Notes: a model not told the origin generated them from the sequence alone. Shown: positions 1 to 8,242, counted from the stretch's first letter. The stretch is DNA of 37,056 nt from DATGFK01 sp040007395 (GCA_040007395.1 JBDTVG010000227.1:1-37056), one strand, 5' to 3'. Numbers and translations are program-made.

Positions 1-89
1 AGCGTAGGTCGTCGCCAAGTTTCCCTTCTCTCTCTCTTCCCCTCACTTTCCCTGATCTCCTCCTGTCCCTTTATAGTTGGCTAGTTTTC

Positions 90-114
90 AAAAGCATCTC
101 CACAGATGCTTTTT
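90..114. terminator. Bidirectional hairpin terminator after the ABC ATPase gene
   Basis: A perfect 10-bp stem (AAAAGCATCT paired with AGATGCTTTT) with a 4-nt loop carries a T run on either strand. It lies just downstream of the minus-strand ATPase stop codon and would also stop plus-strand transcription. The remaining bases 1-89 are a pyrimidine-rich stretch in which I see no gene. Confidence 0.65.
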
Positions 115-129
115 CTTGCCTACTTCCCC

Positions 130-990
130 CTAGTTTTCGTCGGGCCACACTCCAATATGATCCGAGAGTAACCGTACACGGGTGCGCTCTTCCATCCCCA
201 ATTCGTCGATATATGACTGCGGCAGTTGCAACCGTCCGGCGCGATCCAAGATCACGTATTCGTCTTCGCTGAGAGTTTGCCCAGAAGCATCGCGCTTATG
301 CACAATCTCAATACTAGTCCGCCCATCGCGCATCCCTACCACGCGATCCACGCGAGTCGAGACGTTTATATCGTGCGTGACAACGATGATCGTTACTCCT
401 AGTTCGCGGCTCAGATCGTGCATCACTTGGAAAATCTGATCGGCGGCCTCGCTGTCTACCTCACCAGTAGGTTCATCAGCGAGTAGTAGGCGCGGACGAT
501 TCGCCATGCCTACAGCGATAGCGACACGCTGCTGTTCACCACCCGAAAGCCTGTCCGGGCGATGGTCGAGACGATGCGCCAACCCCACCCGATCCAACAA
601 TTCACGAGCACGATTGTTTCTGTCACGCTGCGAAATGCCGTTGAGCGCCATCGGTAGTTCAACGTTTTCCTGTGCTGTCAGGTAGTTCAGCAGATTACGT
701 GCCGTTTGCTGCCAAACAAAGCCCACTTCGCGCCGCCGATAGATGATCTGTTCGCGGCGGTTCATTTCCAGCAAATTATAGTCGCCTACGCTCACCCGTC
801 CGGCTGTTGGTGTATCTAGCCCGCCGAGAATATTCATTAATGTCGATTTGCCCGACCCCGATGGCCCGACCAACCCCATCATTTCCCCCGCAGCGATCTG
901 CAAATCCAATCCTTGCAGTGCCACGACTTCTAGATCTGCGACCTTGTAGATCTTGACAAGGTTTTCACATTCGATAAACAGATCGTTCAT
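130..990 (-). CDS. ABC transporter ATP-binding protein (LolD/MacB type) with AbrB-like C-terminal domain
   Basis: This 286-residue protein is the ATPase subunit of an ABC transporter of the LolD/MacB class, which powers export or lipoprotein/peptide release at the membrane. Walker A GPSGSGKST is at about residues 42-50, the Q loop is near 94, the signature LSGGEQQ is at 148-154, Walker B LLLADEP at 168-174 and the switch histidine in VTHD near 206. The usual LolD domain ends near residue 230. Here about 50 further residues follow, and residues 245-284 (YVILDRAGRLQLPQSY, then IDELGM and RVRLL) read like a SpoVT/AbrB swapped-hairpin domain. No permease gene is visible upstream on this strand; one may lie beyond the window start. 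The ATPase call is firm; the AbrB-like tail is an inference from the sequence pattern. Confidence 0.92.
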   Translation of the reverse strand: MNDLFIECENLVKIYKVADLEVVALQGLDLQIAAGEMMGLVGPSGSGKSTLMNILGGLDTPTAGRVSVGDYNLLEMNRREQIIYRRREVGFVWQQTARNLLNYLTAQENVELPMALNGISQRDRNNRARELLDRVGLAHRLDHRPDRLSGGEQQRVAIAVGMANRPRLLLADEPTGEVDSEAADQIFQVMHDLSRELGVTIIVVTHDINVSTRVDRVVGMRDGRTSIEIVHKRDASGQTLSEDEYVILDRAGRLQLPQSYIDELGMEERTRVRLLSDHIGVWPDEN

Positions 991-1017
991 TTTAATTACT
1001 AGCTCTCATTACTATGC

Positions 1018-1055
1018 TAAAAAATACCCCACCCCTCAGTTTAGGGATGGGGTGA
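1018..1055 (-). terminator. Terminator of the secreted-protein gene 1129-1761
   Basis: On the minus strand the arm CCCCATCCCT pairs with AGGGGTGGGG (one G.U pair) around a short loop and is followed by TATTTTTT. This is a good intrinsic terminator lying about 75 bp past the stop of the upstream gene, and it separates that gene from the ABC ATPase gene. Confidence 0.8.
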
Positions 1056-1090
1056 AAGTTATGACGCTTAGCTTGCTTTATCGCTGACTA

Positions 1091-1114
1091 ACTCACCTTC
1101 TGCGTAAGGTGAGT
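1091..1114. repeat. Perfect 9-bp inverted repeat between stop codon and terminator
   Basis: ACTCACCTT and AAGGTGAGT form a perfect stem around the 6-nt loop CTGCGT. No T run follows on either strand. It sits between the stop codon at 1129 and the terminator at 1018-1055, so the 3' end of that mRNA would carry two successive hairpins. It could protect the 3' end or bind a protein; the sequence does not decide. Confidence 0.5.
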
Positions 1115-1128
1115 GACTAAACCAACGG

Positions 1129-1761
1129 TCAGGGTGTAGCTGCCATCGTCGCTTGGGCAGTGGCTGTCGGGAATTCATTGCTGGGTATCATCCTGCCCAC
1201 CAATGTCCAAGTTCCGCCCGTCTGTCCCGGCGTGCTCTCCGAGAGCGAGAAGACTTCCTTGCCCAACGTAATGATCAGATAGCGACCCGGCCCACCGTTT
1301 ATCCCTGACAGATAAGAAATTGGGGTTAAAAGCTCGAATTCGGGGGTAGTACCCCAGCCAAGCGCTTCGGCGATCCCAGTAGTCCGATCGCGCCAAATCT
1401 TGCCGAACCCGCGACGAGGCTGGATCGAGGTTGTGTCTGGCGGCACAATCGCTGGGTCAATCTCCGGGTCGCCGTCTACAAAAGTATCCTTATAGACTTT
1501 CCATTCACCGAAGTTATCCGTCGGGTTTTTCTTGGTCAACACCCAAATTGATTCGCTCGTCGAAATCCAGAACATATAACCGCGTTGAAAATCCTGCTGT
1601 GCTATACGGGTTGTTGTCCACGTTTCAGGGATAGCCGGGTTAGGGGCAATAACCGTCACTACAGGTGTGGCCTGTGCGGCGCTTGTGGTTATGGTCGCTA
1701 CTCCCGCAGCAGATATCATTAACAAGGTAAGAACCAGTAGGGCGATTGTCGTTTTCCGCAT
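1129..1761 (-). CDS. Secreted protein of unknown function
   Basis: The product is 210 residues and begins with a clear signal peptide: MRKTT, a hydrophobic core to about residue 22, and likely cleavage near SAAQA at 28-31. The mature part has no cysteines or catalytic motif that I recognise; it is rich in Thr, Pro and Trp and has several short beta-like segments (for example YMFWISTSESIWVLTKK). A purine-rich GGAGAG lies upstream of the ATG. The gene is monocistronic, with its own terminator. I cannot assign a family, and exported status is the only supported statement. Confidence 0.75.
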   Translation of the reverse strand: MRKTTIALLVLTLLMISAAGVATITTSAAQATPVVTVIAPNPAIPETWTTTRIAQQDFQRGYMFWISTSESIWVLTKKNPTDNFGEWKVYKDTFVDGDPEIDPAIVPPDTTSIQPRRGFGKIWRDRTTGIAEALGWGTTPEFELLTPISYLSGINGGPGRYLIITLGKEVFSLSESTPGQTGGTWTLVGRMIPSNEFPTATAQATMAATP

Positions 1762-1963
1762 CTAATATCTTCTCTCCACAGTCTTCCAATGAAATATGTT
1801 ACCAGTGGGACACTTATCGACTACCAGTGTTTCACTATAGTATCCATCAGCATAGACTATCCTGAGAGCGCCTACTTAGCAAGCGGAAATACGCATAGAA
1901 CCCCCTATTAACCCGACGGATAGGCTACGGGTTCCTGACATTTTAGGAAAAATATAGGCAAAT

Positions 1964-1981
1964 CTGCCCTCACTGGGGCAG
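1964..1981 (-). terminator. Weak hairpin downstream of the hybrid kinase gene
   Basis: CTGCCC and GGGCAG form a 6-bp stem with a 6-nt loop about 35 bp past the kinase stop codon. On the minus strand it is followed only by ATTTGCC, so it is at best a weak terminator. Confidence 0.3.
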
Positions 1982-2014
1982 CCATCCTCTGAATTATGCC
2001 TGACGGGACATTGC

Positions 2015-3172
2015 TTAATGATCACTTGGCGGCAGACGCAGGGTAAAGCAGCTTCCCTGTCCCACTTCGCTCTGTACCGAGACATGCCCTTTATGCAACT
2101 GGGCGATCTTCTTGACAATTGACAAACCAGCCCCAGCACCTTGATCTTCAAAGGTAGATCGATCCACCTGATAGAACATCTCAAAAATGGCCTGTAGCTC
2201 ATTCGCTGGGATACCGCGTCCTTGATCAAGCACTGAGAAACACAGCTCCCCGCTATCGCTCGTATAAACACTTAGCTTAATCACAGTATTGGGTAGAGTC
2301 GTGAACTTTATACTGTTATCGACCAGCCGGTAAAGGGCAATCTTCAAATATTCAATATCGGCAATAACCTCTGGCAATGGCTCCGAAAGTGGCTCAATTC
2401 GCAAAGTAATGTGCTTTACCTCGGCTAACCCTTGCGCTTTCTCCGCGATTGAGTTCAACGCATTAACCAATGCCTTTGGATCATCTAATAGCTTTTTGCG
2501 TTGATCAAAGTTCTTTTTACCCTCACCGGTTTCAAGTTCCACCAGCAAGATAAAATTCTCGATAAGACGGCGCATCCGTTCCGCACCCACATTAATGGCG
2601 TGCAAGAAGATGTTAAGCTCATCAAAACTCAACGCCTGCGTATCCTGATTGAGCATATCAGCATATGCGACAAGATACGTTAACGGTGTGCGAAATTCAT
2701 GGTTGAGGATAGTAAGAATATTTTGTTTCACAGTCCCGATCTCGGTACTGTGAATCTTGTCCAACTCTTTACGACGCTTCAAACGGGCATCGATCACGAT
2801 CAGGAGATCCTCGGCATTGAACGGCTTGACCATATAGTCGTCAACACCCATTGATTTTCCGGCACGGACATCGGCTTTTTCGCCTCTGGCAGTCAGAAAA
2901 ATAAAGGGGATTGCTGCCCAGCGCATATCCTTGCGAACTTCTTCCAGAAACTCATAACCATTCATTCCCGGCATCATAATGTCGGAAACAATAATATCGG
3001 GCAAGGTCTCGCAAGTCCGCAGCACTTGAAGTCCTTCGATACCATTCATCGCGGTAAGCACTTGATAGTTGTGCAGTTCCAGAATATCGCGAATACCATG
3101 TACGAGGTTGTAATCATCCTCGACGACAAAAACGGTGGCTCTGTTTACGAAGACGGTCTCAGGTACTTTCAT
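2015..3172 (-). CDS. Hybrid receiver-histidine kinase (two-component signalling)
   Basis: The 385-residue soluble protein has an N-terminal receiver domain (about 13-130) followed directly by HisKA and HATPase_c domains. The receiver has the acidic pair near E18-D20, the phosphoacceptor D64 in SDIMMPG and K116 in VKPF. The H box NHEFRTP places the phosphorylated histidine at 158; the N box is VDNSIKF and the G boxes are DQGRGIP and AGAGLSIVKK. There is no membrane segment or separate sensor domain, so the kinase is probably controlled by phosphorylation of its own receiver. No output regulator gene is adjacent. Receiver-first hybrids of this kind are common in Chloroflexota and cyanobacteria. 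The gene stands alone between 3173 and 2015. Confidence 0.93.
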   Translation of the reverse strand: MKVPETVFVNRATVFVVEDDYNLVHGIRDILELHNYQVLTAMNGIEGLQVLRTCETLPDIIVSDIMMPGMNGYEFLEEVRKDMRWAAIPFIFLTARGEKADVRAGKSMGVDDYMVKPFNAEDLLIVIDARLKRRKELDKIHSTEIGTVKQNILTILNHEFRTPLTYLVAYADMLNQDTQALSFDELNIFLHAINVGAERMRRLIENFILLVELETGEGKKNFDQRKKLLDDPKALVNALNSIAEKAQGLAEVKHITLRIEPLSEPLPEVIADIEYLKIALYRLVDNSIKFTTLPNTVIKLSVYTSDSGELCFSVLDQGRGIPANELQAIFEMFYQVDRSTFEDQGAGAGLSIVKKIAQLHKGHVSVQSEVGQGSCFTLRLPPSDH

Positions 3173-3340
3173 GTGCCATACCTACTGTAATAAATGGGAT
3201 TTTCTCATTATAGACCCATTATAAATTACACTAGCCAATTTCTATATACAGTACCATACCAATTTTTAATAACTATTGAATTACTGTCGGTTTCTCAATA
3301 CTTCGCAAACATTAATTCCCAAAAACCTGCTGTCAGGATA

Positions 3341-3706
3341 TTACTCGCTCCAAATCTCAACTCGTTCGCCTTCGGTCTGGTCTTCGATGTCCACGATCTT
3401 GCCCGTTGTCCCTGCTCTGATCGCGTGCATCACCTCAGTATAGTCGAAGTCTACACTGGTCGGCGCGAACCGTGCGCCCATCTTGATCCCGACATTGACC
3501 AGACTCATGGGGATATTCACATTCACTTTGGTCTGACCCGTTTTAAGGTCAGTCACACGGATATGCAGCCAGCGCGGATCACGCCCATTGCCCGCTTTCT
3601 TGCCGCTCGACTGCAACGCCTGCAAGAGACGTACCCCCTCTTCGGCACTGATCTTGCCTTCACTGACCATACCGAGAATTTTCAGCCGCTCTCCAGAAGT
3701 TGCCAT
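3341..3706 (-). CDS. SHOCT-like domain protein, last gene of the DUF2089 operon
   Basis: This 121-residue protein begins with a short helical hairpin (residues 6-32, RLKILGMVSEGKISAEEGVR followed by LLQAL) of the kind found in SHOCT-like and YvlB/LiaX-type proteins, where it mediates protein contacts. The remainder (WLHIRVTDLKTGQTKVNVNI and beyond) is a small beta-rich domain often annotated in Chloroflexota next to such hairpins. The start has an AAAGGAA ribosome site 9 nt upstream. It lies 14 bp after the GNAT gene and is presumably co-transcribed. The function is unknown; a regulatory or scaffold role with the DUF4097-like protein is an inference. Confidence 0.8.
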   Translation of the reverse strand: MATSGERLKILGMVSEGKISAEEGVRLLQALQSSGKKAGNGRDPRWLHIRVTDLKTGQTKVNVNIPMSLVNVGIKMGARFAPTSVDFDYTEVMHAIRAGTTGKIVDIEDQTEGERVEIWSE

Positions 3707-3720
3707 CGATGACTGTTCCT

Positions 3721-4722
3721 TTAAAGTTCTTTGCGCATGTGGATCAAAGTAAAGCGTGGCTCAAAACCATAATATTCCAGTACACGAGTCGCATATGGAT
3801 CGTCGGCGGGATGCTCCATGATCACTGAACGGTGGCGACCTTCGAGACGGCGCAGCACAGCATTAAGCAGGGGTTCTTCAAGTTTACCCTGCTGAGAAGG
3901 GTGGACGAGCAGTTCGAGCTTGTCGCTGCCGCCAAAGCTCATCCTGACCCGTAACACTGCCTGAATAGAAGTGCCATCTTCGCCACGCACGATCCAGTGT
4001 TCCTCGCCACGTGCCGTCATCCAATCCACGAAGGTTTGCCAGATCGATCCTCGGAAATTGTCGGGATGCGTTGGACGTAACCAGCCGAGTCCGCCCGCCG
4101 AATTAGGCCGAACCAGTTCTGCCAGTTTTAACTCCACAGGCCACTCGCGTGCTTCGCTCAATGTCATAAACGGCATTTCTGGCAAGCGAGTCGCGGGTCG
4201 CAGATGTGCGGAGCGTATCCAACGGGTAAAGGTACGTTCCTGCCGAAACGCCAAACGATTGTACAAGTGCTGGGCGATTTCGTTGCTGGCATCGACCTGC
4301 AAAATGGCAAATGTCCCATGCCGTTGGCGGATCAAGTCAAGCGCTGCGAGCATCAGCGCTTGGGCAATCCCATGATGGCGATGATTGGGATGGACCGCAA
4401 CATTAGCGATCAGGTAGCCTATGCCCATTGAGCGCGGGTAGTTCGCTGGAGAAAGACTTACATTGCCGATGACAATGCCTTTTTCGACCCAGACGAAGCC
4501 TAAATCCAACCCACCCATGAGTCGATCCATGCCGTTGTACAGCAGCGAAAGCGAATCGGATTGACTAACCATCCGCATTTCACGAACCCCGGCACGTCCC
4601 GACTCGTCCATTGTCGCACCGAAACACACCTCGATCAGATCAGCAATGCCAGCCAGATCCGTCCGCAAGTTAACCGGGCGCATTCCGTCAAAGGTTGAAT
4701 TACTTGCTAACACTGTCGCCAT
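3721..4722 (-). CDS. Tandem-GNAT N-acetyltransferase
   Basis: The 333-residue product carries a complete N-terminal GNAT fold (about 15-165). The acetyl-CoA loop is in VAVHPNHRHHGIAQALM and is followed by the typical ASNEIAQHLYNRLAF strand-helix. A second, weaker GNAT-like half (about 200-333) has LELLVHPSQQGKLEEPLL and ends YATRVLEYYGFEPR. Such proteins transfer acetyl groups to small molecules or protein amines; the substrate cannot be read. The start has CAGGAG 7 nt upstream. The gene is 23 bp downstream of the DUF4097-like gene and 14 bp upstream of the SHOCT-like gene, within one operon, which is an unusual companion for those families. Confidence 0.88.
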   Translation of the reverse strand: MATVLASNSTFDGMRPVNLRTDLAGIADLIEVCFGATMDESGRAGVREMRMVSQSDSLSLLYNGMDRLMGGLDLGFVWVEKGIVIGNVSLSPANYPRSMGIGYLIANVAVHPNHRHHGIAQALMLAALDLIRQRHGTFAILQVDASNEIAQHLYNRLAFRQERTFTRWIRSAHLRPATRLPEMPFMTLSEAREWPVELKLAELVRPNSAGGLGWLRPTHPDNFRGSIWQTFVDWMTARGEEHWIVRGEDGTSIQAVLRVRMSFGGSDKLELLVHPSQQGKLEEPLLNAVLRRLEGRHRSVIMEHPADDPYATRVLEYYGFEPRFTLIHMRKEL

Positions 4723-4745
4723 ATCGAGGCTCCTGCCGGATGATC

Positions 4746-5945
4746 CTACTGATTGCCATCAAGGGCAGCTAACAGGCGTTCTGCTTCCTCAACGGTGATC
4801 TGTTTGTTTTCAACCATCCGTAAAATAATGATGCGTTCCTGATCGGATACTGGCTCGGAAGGGGCATTCAATTGGCTATCGTCGGCCCAAGGTGGCTGAA
4901 ACTGCGCCGTGCGACGCTTGTCTTTGGCAGGCCATTTGAATTCCCCCGTAATGCGTTTGGAGAGCGCCTTATCTTTCATATGTTCAGCTTTGCGCTGTAA
5001 TTGCTCTGCATTGCGGTTCAGCCGATCTTGCACCGCCGCGATTTGTTCAGAAATACGGGCGTTCACGATCTCATCCAACTCCTCATCAAACGCCGGGCCA
5101 AATCTCGGTGGGCGGGGTGATCGTGGCGGCAATGGTGGCTGCGGTGCTAGCGAAGGCAAAGGGGGTAGCGAATCAATCGGATCATTCGCGCCACTTGAAT
5201 TCGCCAGCCGGAGATCACCGCCAATTGCGGTAAATTCGACCAACGCCGTGCCGTTGCCTAGTATAATTGTATCATGGATGCCGTCGCTTTCGATCTCCAC
5301 ATCAGGGATCTCAATTGCGGTTGCTGGGGGGCTTGGCACAATAAATCGTACATCAGAATTTGCGTCGATCCTACACAAGACATTTGCCCCAACGCCGAAA
5401 CGGTAGGTCGTATCCGGGGCAAAATCCACAGCAGATACAAGATCGCCGCCGATATTTTCAATGGTACAGATACCAACAATATCTCGCAGACACGCCGCAC
5501 CGCCGATAGTCTCTACGGTCAGTCCATCGGACAGATCAGTAAAATCCGCATCGGCTCCCACCGTAATAATTTCGACAGAGCCAGCAGCCCGCTTGACGGT
5601 TAGTTCTGCGCCAACCTGATTGATGCTAACCCTGCCCACATCGCGCAAAACCAGATCTGCGCCCACACGACCTACATTAATTGCGCCATTGATGCAAGTA
5701 ATCATAGCGTCAGCGCCGACATTTTCGATTACAAAGGTTGCATCAGCGGGGACAGTTAAGGTGCAATCGCCACCACAAGAAACCAATGCCCGACGACCAT
5801 CCCCTTCAACGTGTATGTGCGGTTTGTCGCCTTTGGCACGGATGACTGCTTCTGATTTGCCTTCTATGACCAGATCGCCGCCGACCTGATCGATAGTAAT
5901 TTCAACGTTCGGTTGGACATCTACCACTAAAGCCTCGTTGACCAT
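4746..5945 (-). CDS. DUF4097-like beta-helix protein with C-terminal SHOCT-like hairpin
   Basis: The 399-residue protein starts with about 230 residues of short repeated beta strands (VGGDLVIEG, VGADLVLRDVG, VGAELTVKRA, IGGDLVSAV), the pattern of a DUF4097-type right-handed beta-helix. A Pro-rich linker (around 260-285), a charged helical segment likely to be a coiled coil (about 290-335) and a C-terminal helical hairpin (RIIILRMVENKQITVEEAER) follow. No signal peptide or membrane segment is present, so it is probably cytoplasmic. In other bacteria DUF4097 proteins sit beside envelope-stress regulators. The gene lies 17 bp after the DUF2089 gene. Its role is inferred only from context. Confidence 0.85.
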   Translation of the reverse strand: MVNEALVVDVQPNVEITIDQVGGDLVIEGKSEAVIRAKGDKPHIHVEGDGRRALVSCGGDCTLTVPADATFVIENVGADAMITCINGAINVGRVGADLVLRDVGRVSINQVGAELTVKRAAGSVEIITVGADADFTDLSDGLTVETIGGAACLRDIVGICTIENIGGDLVSAVDFAPDTTYRFGVGANVLCRIDANSDVRFIVPSPPATAIEIPDVEIESDGIHDTIILGNGTALVEFTAIGGDLRLANSSGANDPIDSLPPLPSLAPQPPLPPRSPRPPRFGPAFDEELDEIVNARISEQIAAVQDRLNRNAEQLQRKAEHMKDKALSKRITGEFKWPAKDKRRTAQFQPPWADDSQLNAPSEPVSDQERIIILRMVENKQITVEEAERLLAALDGNQ

Positions 5946-5962
5946 GCTAGTCCCTTCCTCTA

Positions 5963-6346
5963 TTATCTTTCGCCACGCAGCAGTGTGATCGCTTCATCGG
6001 ATGAAATGTTCCCTGCTGCCAGTTCGTCGAGCACTTGCTTGCGCTCCTCTTCAGAAGGCAAGCTACCATCATCAGGAGCGGAAATCTCGAAGCCAAGTGC
6101 CGTCGTTACTTCACGCAAACGGCTTCGCACGGTGGGATACGAAACCCCCAATTTCTCCTCGACGGCTTTAATTTTGCCCTCGCACTCTAAAAACGTCTCT
6201 ACAAACTGCAATTGATCTAAACTTAGCTGCGACAGGCGACCCGTATAAAAGTGTCCGTCAATCGTGGTGTCGCACGCCCGACAGTGTAGTCGAGTAATGG
6301 TTAGGGCTTCACCGCATACTGGACAGATGCCCAAAACAGGATGCAT
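5963..6346 (-). CDS. DUF2089 family zinc-ribbon/HTH regulator
   Basis: The 127-residue protein has an N-terminal zinc ribbon (CPVCGEA then HCRACDTT, two CxxC pairs) and a helix-turn-helix region (LGVSYPTVRSRLREV), the layout of DUF2089 regulators. Its C-terminus (RKQVLDELAAGNISSDEAIT) is a third copy of the short helical hairpin seen in the two other operon products. I chose the ATG at 6346 because GGAAAGG lies 7 nt upstream of it; the ATG two codons earlier is too close to that site. It is the first gene of the operon and, by analogy with the family, probably regulates it. Confidence 0.88.
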   Translation of the reverse strand: MHPVLGICPVCGEALTITRLHCRACDTTIDGHFYTGRLSQLSLDQLQFVETFLECEGKIKAVEEKLGVSYPTVRSRLREVTTALGFEISAPDDGSLPSEEERKQVLDELAAGNISSDEAITLLRGER

Positions 6347-6384
6347 GAACATACCTTTCCCTATAGAAAAATTTGTCCTATTAA

Positions 6385-6441
6385 AATATTTTAAATATAT
6401 TTTATAGAATGTCAATATAGTTATCAATATTTTAAATATAT
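6385..6441 (-). promoter_or_regulatory. Promoter and paired 16-nt repeats upstream of the DUF2089 operon
   Basis: On the minus strand TTGACA (6410-6415) and TAAAAT (6388-6393) are 16 bp apart, upstream of the DUF2089 start. The identical 16-mer AATATTTTAAATATAT, nearly palindromic, occurs at 6385-6400 over the -10 box and again at 6426-6441 upstream of the -35 box. The 41-nt period is close to four helical turns, so both copies face the same side of the DNA. This looks like a dual operator; autoregulation by the DUF2089 protein is an inference. Confidence 0.55.
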
Positions 6442-6609
6442 CGATTGATTTTATAATTATTGAACCAAGAATACTTTATAATCTTAATATTGAAATAGCG
6501 TAACTGAGTCATAGGCGAGCGATAAGTTGACGATACGGTTAGCCTCTGCTGTTTTATTCTGATCCATCTGATGAGAATTCTAAGCGGTTAAAAGCTAAAA
6601 AGACTGAAG

Positions 6610-6870
6610 GCAGATTGATGAAATTGCCTTAAAAAGGGGCTATCGAGATTTTGTGGCAATAATTAGTGGACACCTTAGCCAACAGGCAAGTTGTCGTACT
6701 GGGAGTCTTGCCTGACCGACAAAAAAGCACCCTTGAAGCCTTTCTAAAAAGTATCCCCGACGGTGTACGCAAAACGATTCACAGTGCATGGGTTGAAATG
6801 TATGACACCTATCGGCTCAAAGAAATTTGATGCAGATTGGTCATTGTCTCAACTTAAAAGAGTCCTCCAA
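6610..6870 (+). pseudogene. ISL3-family transposase remnant
   Basis: Translation in shifting frames gives the central part of an ISL3-type DDE transposase. At 6615 one frame reads IDEIALKRGYRDFVAIISG. From about 6667 another frame reads RQVVVLGVLPDRQKSTLEAF, LKSIPDGVRKTIHSA and W.EMYDTY (the catalytic D of the usual DMxxxY is replaced by E). After a stop at 6828 a further frame near 6834 reads ADW then (with one base missing) FIVS, corresponding to the ADRFHVS motif. At least two frameshifts and a stop show it is dead. N- and C-terminal parts and the terminal repeats are not recognisable. Confidence 0.75.
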
Positions 6871-6974
6871 ATTGCTGGCAAAGTAGATATGGATCATCAG
6901 GTAAATAAAGTGTCTCCGAGAACTCGTTGGATCACATTCAGGGTTATGTCTCGATTGCCATATTCTGATCCTTG

Positions 6975-7143
6975 AGAAAACACAAATGGTTGGATCATAG
7001 AAGTTTGCTACGAAGATATAAGTGCTGTTCTCCAAAGTGTTTTACATGGCGACTCTCTAGAGATAAAACAAAATGCTAAGGGGTTCATCAATCGTTTTGC
7101 TACACGAGGCTATCTGAAATTTAAGGATTTGCTTTCAGACTAA
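6975..7143 (+). other. Short open stretch without a start, possible gene remnant
   Basis: About 50 codons are open from the stop at 6973 to the TAA at 7141 (NGWIIEVCYEDISAVLQSVL and onward to FKDLLSD). There is no convincing start codon or ribosome site, and I recognise no family. It may belong to the same decayed region as the transposase remnant. In 7144-7250 I see nothing except the upstream region of the next gene. Confidence 0.2.
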
Positions 7144-7250
7144 AGACGTAGGCCACTGTATCTACACTTGGCAAACCTTAGACATTTCCTTACGATAGTA
7201 CATACAGATTAATCTCTGTTTTTAATGACTCGGAATGTCTGGAGGGTAAT

Positions 7251-8228
7251 ATGATTCTTGTTACCGGTGCGTCCGGTTATGTGGGGAATAATCTTGTGCG
7301 GCGATTGGTGCAGCTTGGCAAGCCCGTGCGGGCGCTGGTCGGCAACCCCGACAAAGCCCTAACCCGCCTTAAAGATGTTCAATCGAAGGTCGATATTGTC
7401 AAGGGCGATGTCACCAAACCCGAAACCTTCACCGAATGGTTGAAGGGGGTCGATACAGTGATTCATCTCGTGGCGATTGCCATCGAGAAAGGTAATCGCA
7501 CCTACGAAGCGATCAATACGCAGGGAACGATTAACGTCGTAGACGCTGCCAAAGCTGCCGGGATCAAGCGCTTTATCAATATGAGCCAAAACGGAGCCAG
7601 CGCAACAACTCCTTACCGCTTCCTGCGTAGCAAAGGGATCGCGCAAGAATATGTTGCCAAGTCGGGGTTGAACTGGACTGCCGTGCGCCCCTCGGTGATC
7701 TGGGGGCCGCAGGACGAATTTGCTAATGTGCAGGCGCGGTTGATCAAACTTACACCCATTGTCTTTCCGATTGTGGGCGATGGCAAGGCGACTTTCCAAC
7801 CTGTGTACGTGGGCGATGTGGTCGAAGCGATAGTCCGCAGCATGGACGATGTTTCGACTTATGGTGAGGAATATATGCTCGGCGGGCCAGAAGTCTTGAC
7901 CTACGAGGAGATCGTCAAGCGGGTTTTGAAGGCACTTGGCACAGGCCGGCTGCTGATCAAGGTTCCTGTGCCAGTACTGCGACCCGTTGTGTCAATTATG
8001 CAAGCGGTACTGCCCAATCCCCCCGCCTCAACCACCTTACTTGATCTGCTGGCAGTGCCAAACGTGGTTGCTGATAACGCGCTAATCAGCAAATTTGGCA
8101 TCGCGCCGAAAGCTTTTACGCCGGAAAATCTCGGTTATATGAAAAATTTCAGTATCGGAACTTCGATAGGCAAGTTTCTGGGGCGTTCGCTGGAAGAAGA
8201 AGAAGTGCGTCAGGCCGCTGTGCTTTAA
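7251..8228 (+). CDS. NAD(P)-binding SDR/epimerase family protein (NDUFA9/NmrA-like)
   Basis: The 325-residue protein is an extended/atypical short-chain dehydrogenase. The Rossmann glycine motif is TGASGYVG at residues 5-12, followed by GDVTKPETF, DTVIHLVA and later VRPSVIWGPQDEF and PVYVGDVVEAI. The canonical catalytic YxxxK is replaced by a region around RFLRSKGIAQEYV, as in NDUFA9-like members that bind nucleotide without classical epimerase chemistry. The C-terminal ~100 residues resemble the quinone-reductase-associated group. GGAGGG lies 6 nt upstream of the ATG. The gene is monocistronic and convergent with typA. The substrate is unknown. Confidence 0.88.
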   Translation: MILVTGASGYVGNNLVRRLVQLGKPVRALVGNPDKALTRLKDVQSKVDIVKGDVTKPETFTEWLKGVDTVIHLVAIAIEKGNRTYEAINTQGTINVVDAAKAAGIKRFINMSQNGASATTPYRFLRSKGIAQEYVAKSGLNWTAVRPSVIWGPQDEFANVQARLIKLTPIVFPIVGDGKATFQPVYVGDVVEAIVRSMDDVSTYGEEYMLGGPEVLTYEEIVKRVLKALGTGRLLIKVPVPVLRPVVSIMQAVLPNPPASTTLLDLLAVPNVVADNALISKFGIAPKAFTPENLGYMKNFSIGTSIGKFLGRSLEEEEVRQAAVL

Positions 8229-8242
8229 GAGAGTCTCCGGTT

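Noticed and set aside
1876..2271. Open frame of 131 codons on the minus strand over the end of the hybrid kinase gene
   Set aside because: It overlaps the kinase HATPase domain in another frame, its protein has no recognisable pattern, and the kinase frame fits its family to the end.
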